From contig DFJV01000057.1 in NCBI GenBank assembly GCA_002373205.1, positions 1 through 9,509 of the forward strand: a stretch of DNA of 9,509 nucleotides, given 5' to 3'. Below the pieces are notes generated by a model that saw nothing but the letters and a program-made list of their open reading frames with translations, was not told the origin of the DNA and ran no database searches. This document shows positions 1 through 5,591 of this stretch, piece by piece. This stretch comes from Treponema sp. UBA3662 (GTDB taxonomy: Bacteria > Spirochaetota > Spirochaetia > Treponematales > Treponemataceae). The position numbers and the translations under genes were made by a program. Every line of letters starts with the position of its first letter. Position 1 is the stretch's first letter.

Positions 1-547
1 CGTCAAAAAGAATCTGGAAGGGATGAAAAGCGGGATTTTCGTTAGCAAGATGAAGAAGTATCAGCTCTTCAAGAACCTGCTCGCGGTTGCTCCTCTGCTG
101 CCTTGTACCTGTATCGTAGGCAGACTGCATAAGATAGTCCCAGTTGGTAAGCTGCTTCTGATATACAGCTGTAGGGGGAAATTCATCCATAAATTGCAGC
201 AGAAGCTTGTCTATCTCGTCCTTGCCAAAAATTCTGTCCAATTCAAAAAGAAGGTTCTTAAAAGCGTTGGGGTCCTTGTCCCTCCTAAAAAGCATACAGA
301 CATAGTGGAAAATCTCGTCTATAAGCCCCATGGCGTTAAGGCTTCCTGCAGAAACCTGCTTTTCCTTTTCCCCACGGCTTACAAAAAGATCATTCAGCTT
401 TGTCTGAAACTTCTGTACGGCCTTAAGGTTTGCAAAAATAACGTTGCCGCTAGAAGCAAAAAGTCCCTGGTCAAAGTTGCACAAATCGCGGACGTTGCGG
501 CTCACGTGAAATTCATTATAAGAAACGGGCCACTTTGTTTTTTCCAT
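1..547 (-). CDS. Partial gene, N-terminal 182 residues of a probable alpha-amylase-family (GH13-like) protein
   Basis: The reading frame is open from an ATG at 547 to the left edge, so the C-terminal part is missing. The start is well supported by an AAGGAGGA Shine-Dalgarno (562-555) seven bases upstream. The visible protein is soluble, with no signal peptide. It begins MEKTKWPVSYNEFHVSR and carries segments such as NVIFANLKAVQKF, AGSLNAMGLIDEIFHYVC, DEFPPTAVY, and NREQVLEELILLHLANENPAF. From memory, these resemble the helical N-terminal region of large alpha-amylase-family proteins of spirochaetes. No catalytic GH13 motif falls inside the window, so the family call rests on that resemblance and on the neighbour. 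It lies 70 bp downstream of malQ on the same strand with no visible terminator between, which suggests one operon for alpha-glucan metabolism. That a gene is present is very likely; its function is only moderately supported. Confidence 0.6.
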   Translation of the reverse strand, partial: MEKTKWPVSYNEFHVSRNVRDLCNFDQGLFASSGNVIFANLKAVQKFQTKLNDLFVSRGEKEKQVSAGSLNAMGLIDEIFHYVCMLFRRDKDPNAFKNLLFELDRIFGKDEIDKLLLQFMDEFPPTAVYQKQLTNWDYLMQSAYDTGTRQQRSNREQVLEELILLHLANENPAFHPFQILFD

Positions 548-554
548 TTAGAAA

Positions 555-562
555 TCCTCCTT
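555..562 (-). promoter_or_regulatory. Ribosome binding site of the GH13-like gene
   Basis: On the minus strand this reads AAGGAGGA, seven bases before the ATG at 547. It is the strongest Shine-Dalgarno in the left part of the window. It contrasts with malQ just upstream, which has none. Confidence 0.85.
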
Positions 563-617
563 AAACATGCAAGCAGGCACTTTGTAGTCTGTACCCAAAT
601 TAGAAAAATTAACCAAT

Positions 618-2705
618 CTATTTGCCATCGTGGATTTTAACCACTTTCTGAACACGCTGAATAAATTCTTCGTCTTGCAATAAAGCTTCCACGCTCACCG
701 GCATCCTGTAGGTCCAGTTAAAAGCATTCACGCTGCCGGGAACATTAATTCTCTCCGACTGGGCATCCTCAAGAAAATACTTCTGCTGCAAATACAAATA
801 GTCCTGAAGCGGATTAATAAAAAGCGCACTGCCGCATTTTGCAGAATTTTCCATAACAAAAGCCGCCACCTTTTCATCAAAGGGCATGCCCGGCTCTACG
901 GCTACAGATTCATCAGATTCACCTTCAGAAGATGCCACCGCTTTTATAAAGGCCTGGACGCTCTGCTTTTCATCCTGCCACCACTGGCGCACGGTTGAAC
1001 TGTCATGCACGGAAGTAGTTGCAACGCTAAGCTCCGGGTATTTTTCAAGCGGATAATAAGGCTGCCCATCCTCTTCCCACAAACGGTTCCAGCGCACAAC
1101 CTTTAGCGAAAGAATCTCCAGCTGCTTAAGAACCTCCGGCATAACCGCAAGATTCACCCCCAAATCCTCCGCACAAGGAATCATTGAGCTTGCGTGGACA
1201 ATAGGCGTAAGAACAGAAAGTGCCTGTTCCTTCCAAAGCGAATTTTCCTTTTCCTTAAGCCCGTCAAAAGCCTGCCTTAGCTTCTGCTGCTCATCCCAGC
1301 CCAAACTCTTCCATGCCGTTGAATTTTCATAAGTGTAGACTGGAATAAAAGTGTCGTCCTCAATCTCTATAAGACAGCGGTCATTCCACTTTTTTTCAAG
1401 GGCACGCTTTACGTTGGCATCTTTTGAAATGTCATCGCAAAAATGAACCGTATAAATGTCGCCCGAAACACCTATATCCTTCTTAAAAAGCCACAGTTCC
1501 TCATCCCCAAGCCGGTCTGCAACCAGGGACAAAAAGCGGTGGGCCTCATCGTGGTTCCAGGTAATGTCTTCTATTAAGCCCGTAGGAATGTGTGGCTGGG
1601 AAAGCCAACGGAGCCTTGAATCGTCAAAGCCAAGTGCATTAAGCTCCTTGCGGGAAAGAGAAGCGTAGGGTTCCGTATGACCAAGATATGCCGAACCTTC
1701 CCTGTCCTTTACAGCCCAAATCCTAAAGAAGCCCAAAATGTGGTCAATCCTGAATGCACTGTAATACTGGGAAGCAGTCTTTATGCGGTTTTTCCACCAG
1801 TTAAACTCGTCAGCCTCAAGACGCGCCCAGTTGTAAGTTGGAAAGCCCCAGTTCTGGCCGCTTGGATTTTCACCGTCAGGCGGAGAACCAGCCCTCAAAT
1901 CCTGGTTAAAGAATTCAGGCCATGCCCAACAGTCAGTGCTGTCTTCGTTCATCAGAATTGGAATGTCGCCCTTAAGCAAAATGCCCTTGGACTTAACATA
2001 GTCGGCAGCTTCCTTAAACTGCTGGGCGGCACGCATCTGGCACCAAACAAAAAAATTGTGGCTGGACTTAAGAGCCTTGTTCTTAAAGCGCAGCATAATC
2101 TGATCGCGGCTAAGCTTCTGCAAATGCTCATCCCAACTTTTCCAAGAAGCCTGCATTGCAGAATCCTTAAGATTCTTAAAAACCGCGTATGGAATCACCC
2201 AGCCGTTTTCCTCAACAAAAGCCTCAAGTTCAGCCTTGAATTTTATGGCAGAAGCAGAACCATCCCCCGCATTCACAACATTAACGCCTGTCTTGGAAGC
2301 AGTCTTTTTTCCCTCGGCCAGCTTTTCCGCATGGGAATAAAGCAAATGCAAAAGCTTGTATTTTTCCTGGGTAAGCTTGTCGTAGTCAAAGCGGTTCTTG
2401 TATTTGTTGGACTTTATATAGGTCTTGTAGGCAGAAGCAAAAGCCTTGTCGTCTTTTAAAGCCCCCTCAAATTCAGGAAGAGACTCAATGCGAATGTAAA
2501 GAGGATGCAGCGCAAATGCAGAAAGCCCCGAATACGGGGAAGACTGCGTGCCGGTATCATTAACCGGCAAAAGCTGAATTACACTAAAGCCGCATACCTG
2601 GCAAAAGTCAGCGAAGGGTTTTAAAGCCATAAAATCACCAACGGCTTCGCAATCTTTTGTGTACAATGCCGCCAGGGGAATAACAACACCGGTTCTCTTT
2701 TCCAT
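618..2705 (-). CDS. malQ: 4-alpha-glucanotransferase (amylomaltase), glycoside hydrolase family 77
   Basis: The protein (695 aa) is a cytoplasmic enzyme that moves alpha-1,4-glucan segments between maltodextrins and releases glucose. The N-terminus RTGVVIPLAAL, then IQLLPVNDTG and SSPYSGLSAFALHP (about 43-67), is typical of the family. GDIPI (246-250) and GQNWGFPTYNW (283-293) line the active site. The nucleophile is Asp321 in FRIDHILGFFR, the acid/base is Glu513 in AEDLG, and the third carboxylate is Asp568 in SVHDSS. The ending NVPGSVNAFNWTYRM also fits. The core resembles the DPE2/Bacteroides type of GH77 but lacks N-terminal starch-binding CBM20 modules. There are short Ser/Ala/Glu-rich inserts near 132-153 and 590-606. 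The start at 2705 is fixed by family conservation beginning at residue 4. No Shine-Dalgarno is visible, and a promoter lies almost on the start codon. The GH13-like gene follows 70 bp downstream. Confidence 0.93.
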   Translation of the reverse strand: MEKRTGVVIPLAALYTKDCEAVGDFMALKPFADFCQVCGFSVIQLLPVNDTGTQSSPYSGLSAFALHPLYIRIESLPEFEGALKDDKAFASAYKTYIKSNKYKNRFDYDKLTQEKYKLLHLLYSHAEKLAEGKKTASKTGVNVVNAGDGSASAIKFKAELEAFVEENGWVIPYAVFKNLKDSAMQASWKSWDEHLQKLSRDQIMLRFKNKALKSSHNFFVWCQMRAAQQFKEAADYVKSKGILLKGDIPILMNEDSTDCWAWPEFFNQDLRAGSPPDGENPSGQNWGFPTYNWARLEADEFNWWKNRIKTASQYYSAFRIDHILGFFRIWAVKDREGSAYLGHTEPYASLSRKELNALGFDDSRLRWLSQPHIPTGLIEDITWNHDEAHRFLSLVADRLGDEELWLFKKDIGVSGDIYTVHFCDDISKDANVKRALEKKWNDRCLIEIEDDTFIPVYTYENSTAWKSLGWDEQQKLRQAFDGLKEKENSLWKEQALSVLTPIVHASSMIPCAEDLGVNLAVMPEVLKQLEILSLKVVRWNRLWEEDGQPYYPLEKYPELSVATTSVHDSSTVRQWWQDEKQSVQAFIKAVASSEGESDESVAVEPGMPFDEKVAAFVMENSAKCGSALFINPLQDYLYLQQKYFLEDAQSERINVPGSVNAFNWTYRMPVSVEALLQDEEFIQRVQKVVKIHDGK

Positions 2706-2716
2706 AATTATTTTCT

Positions 2717-2725
2717 ATTATATCA
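2717..2725 (-). promoter_or_regulatory. Extended -10 promoter of malQ
   Basis: The minus strand carries a perfect TATAAT (2722-2717) preceded by TG one base away (2725-2724), an extended -10 element. Seventeen bases upstream the hexamer is TGGCAA, a poor -35. Transcription should begin near 2709-2711, leaving a leader of only about 4-6 bases before the ATG at 2705. Confidence 0.65.
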
Positions 2726-2736
2726 TGACAATAATT

Positions 2737-2751
2737 AACTTGCCACAAGTT
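2737..2751. promoter_or_regulatory. Inverted repeat over the malQ -35 position, possible operator
   Basis: AACTTG-CCA-CAAGTT is a perfect 6+6 bp inverted repeat. It sits exactly where the malQ -35 hexamer would be, 17 bp above the -10 box. A dimeric regulator could bind here, which would fit a promoter lacking a good -35. On the plus strand it is followed by TTTT, so a weak plus-strand terminator is an alternative. Only position and symmetry support the call. Confidence 0.3.
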
Positions 2752-2895
2752 TTTCTGTTTTTTGCAAAAAAAATTGTTTTTTTAAGGCTCCTTTTAATAT
2801 TAAACCAAAATTAAAATATTTTTTGCGTTTTTTCTTTTTTGCGGCACTTTTTTATGCTGTCCAAACATTTCCCCAAAGAACATCCATTCCTTGTG
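2752..2895. other. AT-rich intergenic stretch without a gene
   Basis: This stretch is dominated by T and A runs, including an A8 and a T7 near 2766-2783. No credible open frame, Shine-Dalgarno or RNA gene was seen. Short frames here overlap the GC-rich island further right and show no protein-like composition. It separates the malQ promoter from the repeat-like region. Confidence 0.6.
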
Positions 2896-2900
2896 TGTGG

Positions 2901-3003
2901 CCCTTCCGGGGCCCGCTAACGCTCGGCCCGCGCAAGCGCGGTCTTGCCTTCGGCAACCCCTCCACGGCCTGCCGCGCCTTTGTTTGCAAAGGGCAGTTAA
3001 CCG
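2901..3003. repeat. GC-rich hairpin island with attC-like ends
   Basis: By hand count, 60 of 80 bases in 2901-2980 are G or C, against AT-rich flanks. Three hairpins follow one another: CCGCG-CAAG-CGCGG (2928-2941), TTGCC-TTC-GGCAA (2944-2956) and CCTTTG-TTTG-CAAAGG (2977-2992). The block is bounded by GCTAAC (2915-2920) and GTTAACC (2996-3002), which are complementary at TAAC/GTTA and recall the outer cores of integron attC sites. Each departs from the RYYYAAC/GTTRRRY consensus at one position. No cassette gene or integrase is in the window. It could equally be a dispersed palindromic repeat of the genome. No protein is supported here. Confidence 0.4.
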
Positions 3004-3110
3004 ATTGAGTGGAGAGCTAAACAATCATTTTGGAACAAAAGCAGAAGACTTTTTTACCTTATTAATATGCCAAAAAAGATAGCAATAAATATTCTTCTAT
3101 GAAAATTTGG
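3004..3110. other. AT-rich spacer between two hairpin blocks
   Basis: About 100 bp of AT-rich sequence separates the GC-rich island from the inverted-repeat cluster. The only open frame with an ATG encodes eleven codons and lacks a Shine-Dalgarno. Nothing functional was identified. Confidence 0.5.
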
Positions 3111-3114
3111 GGTT

Positions 3115-3267
3115 CTTAGGGGCTAGCCCCTAAGCCGTGCCCGAGGATGAGACGGTAGCAAGTGCGTACCGTCGAAGGAGGTTTGGAGGGGAGAAACCAG
3201 CGGGCTTCGGACTTTGAGCGGGTTTCTCCCCTCCAAGTTCTGAGGTTCAAGGGTCCCCCCTTGGAAC
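3115..3267. repeat. Cluster of four consecutive inverted repeats
   Basis: Four stem-loops are packed into about 150 bp. First is a perfect 20-bp palindrome, CTTAGGGGCTAGCCCCTAAG (3115-3134). Second is GACGGTA/TACCGTC with a 9-base loop (3151-3173). Third is a perfect 16-bp stem with arms at 3183-3198 and 3221-3236 and a 22-base loop. Fourth is GTTC-AAGGG pairing with CCCTT-GGAAC around one bulged G (3245-3267). Composition is much richer in G and C than the neighbours. The cluster ends at the point where Rpn-family similarity begins. It may be a dispersed repeat, the end of a mobile element or a structured RNA; the sequence alone does not decide. Confidence 0.6.
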
Positions 3268-3269
3268 AT

Positions 3270-3656
3270 TTCAATGACAAAATCACAAAAGTGATTTATA
3301 ATGCAAGTGGGTACGAAAAAGAAACGGACGCAAGGGTAAGGGATTTCCTACGATTTGTCTACACAAACGACCCAAGCGAAGATGACTTTTCTGTCCGCCT
3401 TAACAAGCGAGTGGAAAATCTTAAGCAAAGTGAACGGTTCAGGGAGGCATACGCCACAATGAATTTATGGGAAATGGACATACGCCGTCAAGAAAGAAAG
3501 GAAGCCTTGGCAGAAGGTCGCGCTCTGGGAGCAGAAGAAAGAGCCGTTGAGGATGCCGTAATCGCCGTAAGGGAGTTTAACATAGACCCCCAGCTTGCCG
3601 CAGAAAAAATGAAGGCACCTCTCGAAAAAGTAATGGAAAAGCTCAAGCAAAAATGA
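3270..3656 (+). pseudogene. 5'-truncated Rpn family (PD-(D/E)XK nuclease, putative transposase) remnant
   Basis: From about 3270 to the TGA at 3654-3656 the frame encodes the C-terminal part of an Rpn-type protein. FNDKITKVIYNASGYEKE and VRDFLRFVYTN match the segment that normally follows the nuclease core. Then come ERFREAYATMNLWEMDIRRQERKEALAEGRALG, a charged helical tail, and EFNIDPQLAAEKM, the usual C-terminal helix-turn-helix-like end. Full-length relatives are about 300 residues; here only about 128 remain. The whole N-terminal domain with the PD-(D/E)XK catalytic residues is absent. The frame continues upstream to a GTG at 3162, but that stretch translates the hairpin cluster, has no Shine-Dalgarno, and is not protein-like. 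Intact relatives promote recombination or act as nucleases; this copy should be inactive. Confidence 0.7.
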
Positions 3657-3682
3657 TTTCCGCCTTTTTCTAGAATTACCCC

Positions 3683-3711
3683 TTGTTTTTTCTACAAAAT
3701 GCACATATACT
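3683..3711 (+). promoter_or_regulatory. Promoter for the small membrane peptide and ModF-like gene
   Basis: TTGTTT (3683-3688) and TATACT (3706-3711) are separated by exactly 17 bp, in sigma-70 style. Transcription should start near 3718, giving a leader of about 70 bases before the TTG at 3788. It is the only good plus-strand promoter found between the Rpn remnant and the ABC gene. Confidence 0.6.
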
Positions 3712-3787
3712 AATATAAAAGCAAAGTTAGAGTTTTCATAAAAAGTCATTGTTATTCAAAAAGTGAAAAAATTTTGGAGGTTTTGAT

Positions 3788-3877
3788 TTGACAGGACTTT
3801 TTTTTGCTTTGGCTATTAGTGTAACTTTTTACTTGGGAACAAAATTCTTTTTAAAATTCATAGATTGGCCAAAGTAA
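3788..3877 (+). CDS. Small single-span membrane peptide, 29 residues, unknown function
   Basis: The frame starts with TTG at 3788, seven bases after a clear GGAGG (3776-3780), and ends with TAA at 3875-3877. The peptide reads MTGLFFALAISVTFYLGTKF, then FLKFIDWPK. It has one hydrophobic segment of about 18 residues followed by a short basic and aromatic tail, so it should lie in the inner membrane. It is 37 bp upstream of the ModF-like ATPase gene, downstream of the same promoter, so cotranscription is likely. Size and layout recall subunit-like microproteins such as KdpF or CydX, but there is no sequence match I recognise. The coding sequence contains a T8 run that could slip. The alternative is a leader peptide that tunes translation of the ABC gene. 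No upstream in-frame ATG exists. Confidence 0.5.
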   Translation: MTGLFFALAISVTFYLGTKFFLKFIDWPK

Positions 3878-3914
3878 GAGCCAGATGCAACTCTGATTCT
3901 TGCAGAGGGGAACT

Positions 3915-5573
3915 ATGAATTCTGCATTTTCAAATCTAATTACAATCAAAAACTGCCGTATACATGATTCAGGCCGGGTAAAATTGCCAAGACTCGACTG
4001 GGAAATGAAAAGCGGAGAAGCCTGGCTTGTAATAGGACCAAACGGTGGCGGAAAAGCGGAATTCATCAAAGGCCTTGAAGGACAGCTTGAAATCTCCCCA
4101 AACGAACTCACTGTAGAACAGTTGGCAGCAGGCCAAACAGCCCTTTATTCATCTGCATTCAGCCAAAAAAGCTCCATAGCAATTGTCTCTTTGGAAAAAG
4201 CCGCATCTTTAATAGAAGAAGAAAGACAGCGCGACGAAAGCGAAATCATGGACAAAGAAGATGAAGGGCGGACCGGAAGACAGTACATCTGCGAAGTGCT
4301 TGGCGGTTCAAGCAAAAAAGGTGCCCCGCTTCCGCCAATAGCCTCCCGTCTGGAAACCATGCCACAGATAAAGCTTTGCGGTGTAGAAAAAATTCTTGAC
4401 CGCGGACTGCGCTACATGTCCACAGGAGAAATCCGAAGGACGCTCCTTTGCAGGGCCTTGCTTTCCGGTGCGGGACTTTTAATTCTAAGCGACCCCTTTG
4501 CAGGACTTGATGCAGAATCACGCCGCATACTCCTTGAATTCTTTAATACGATTGCAAAACGCCAGCTTACTTTGGCAGACGGCGGAACCACCGGCACTTC
4601 TTCCACAAACAGCGGATTCCCCAGAATAATTTTGAGCATGGAACGCTGGCACGAAATTCCAGACGCAATAAACCGCGTTGTAGAATTTACAGAAAAAAAG
4701 ATTTCCTTCTGCGGCAGCCGTGACGAATACGAAAAAATCGTAGAGGCAAGCAGACAAAAACGCCTTGCAGAACGCGAAGAGCAAAAGCAGAACTTCCTTG
4801 ATGAACTAAAAAAAATCCGCGAAAACAACAAGGCTCTTTCCGAAAGCATAAACAACACACCACTTCCACCAAGCCTCATCAAATTTGAAAACGTAAACGT
4901 AGGCTGGGGCGACCACCACGTTCTTGTAAACCTGAACTGGGAAGTTAAACCGGGCGTGCACTGGCTCTTGCGCGGACCAAACGGTTCTGGAAAGACCACA
5001 ATCCTTGAACTCATCACCGGGGACAACATGCAGGTCTTCCGCGAAAAAGTAAGCCTCTTTGGAAAGCGCCGTGGAAGCGGAGAAACAATCTGGGACATAA
5101 AAAAGCAGCTTGGAATCGTAAGCTACCGTCTCCACGTTGAATACAGAATGGTCGGTGGAACAGAGCTCCAGGACGTTATCATAAGCGGTTTCCACGACAG
5201 CATAGGCCTTTACGAACAAGCCACCGACTTTGAAACAGCTGCCGCCCACGAATGGCTAAAACTTGCAGGCTTTCAGGGCAGGGAACACCAGACCTTCTCT
5301 TCCCTAAGCTACGGTGAGCAGCGGGCAGTCCTAATCATAAGGGCCGCAGTAAAAACACCCCGCGTCTTAATCCTTGACGAACCCTGCCATGGCCTAGACG
5401 AAAACTACCGCCAAAAAATCCTAGACCTGCTGGAAACAATTGCAGACACAGGAACCACAACCCTCCTGCACGTAACCCACGACCCTGCCGAAGTCCTCGA
5501 ATGCGAAAAGCACATCCTGGAACTGCACCCCGACCAGGAGCCGATGTATAAGATTATAGAAGAAAGTAATTAA
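3915..5573 (+). CDS. ModF-like protein with two ABC ATPase domains
   Basis: This soluble protein (552 aa) joins two ABC nucleotide-binding domains without membrane segments. It closely resembles E. coli ModF, notably at FGKRRGSGETIWDIKK and IISGFHDSIGLYEQ. The second domain is canonical: Walker A GPNGSGKTT (about 354-362), signature LSYGEQ (464-469), Walker B VLILDEP (484-490) with Glu489, and His522. The first is degenerate: Walker A GPNGGGKAEF has Ala48 in place of Ser/Thr, Walker B reads LLILSDPF with Ser-Asp instead of Asp-Glu, and the H-loop histidine is not evident; its signature is STGE (169-172). A Gly/Thr/Ser-rich insert lies near 220-235. ATG 3915 is chosen because AGAGGGG (3904-3910) precedes it and the family sequence starts soon after. 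No modABC or modE is nearby, so a molybdate role is unproven. It converges on the lipoprotein gene, leaving 18 bp between the stops and no clear terminator. Confidence 0.85.
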   Translation: MNSAFSNLITIKNCRIHDSGRVKLPRLDWEMKSGEAWLVIGPNGGGKAEFIKGLEGQLEISPNELTVEQLAAGQTALYSSAFSQKSSIAIVSLEKAASLIEEERQRDESEIMDKEDEGRTGRQYICEVLGGSSKKGAPLPPIASRLETMPQIKLCGVEKILDRGLRYMSTGEIRRTLLCRALLSGAGLLILSDPFAGLDAESRRILLEFFNTIAKRQLTLADGGTTGTSSTNSGFPRIILSMERWHEIPDAINRVVEFTEKKISFCGSRDEYEKIVEASRQKRLAEREEQKQNFLDELKKIRENNKALSESINNTPLPPSLIKFENVNVGWGDHHVLVNLNWEVKPGVHWLLRGPNGSGKTTILELITGDNMQVFREKVSLFGKRRGSGETIWDIKKQLGIVSYRLHVEYRMVGGTELQDVIISGFHDSIGLYEQATDFETAAAHEWLKLAGFQGREHQTFSSLSYGEQRAVLIIRAAVKTPRVLILDEPCHGLDENYRQKILDLLETIADTGTTTLLHVTHDPAEVLECEKHILELHPDQEPMYKIIEESN

Positions 5574-5591
5574 ATTTGTGGGTTTGCCTTA

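Noticed and set aside
23..640. Plus-strand open frame of 205 codons
   Set aside because: It is antisense to the GH13-like partial gene, which has a strong ribosome binding site and protein-like sequence. The plus-strand translation is rich in Lys, Leu, Val and Cys without domain features.
1677..2459. Plus-strand open frame of 260 codons
   Set aside because: It lies entirely antisense to the conserved core of malQ, including the catalytic region. No Shine-Dalgarno or recognisable domain was seen.
2766..2783. A8 and T7 homopolymer runs as a phase-variation tract
   Set aside because: They are upstream of the malQ promoter, outside any gene, and are unremarkable in AT-rich intergenic DNA.
2800..3082. 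Short open frames on both strands across the GC-rich island
   Set aside because: Their Arg/Ala/Gly/Pro-rich translations simply reflect GC-rich hairpin DNA. None has a convincing ribosome binding site.
3162..3270. GTG start at 3162 for the Rpn-family frame
   Set aside because: The GTG lies in the loop of a hairpin, lacks a proper Shine-Dalgarno, and the next 36 codons translate inverted repeats. The frame is open there only by chance.
3241..3270. GGTTCAAGGGTCC as a possible tRNA T-arm
   Set aside because: The bases flanking the TTCAA do not form the 5-bp T stem, and no acceptor or anticodon arms fit around it. It is better explained by the bulged hairpin at 3245-3267.
3900..3914. TTG at 3900 as the start of the ModF-like gene
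   Set aside because: ATG 3915 has a purine-rich AGAGGGG site just upstream, and that site would lie inside the coding region if TTG were used.
4412..5098. Minus-strand open frame of 228 codons
   Set aside because: It is antisense to the ModF-like gene, whose motifs run through the region. The Ser/Arg/Phe-rich translation is typical of a shadow frame.
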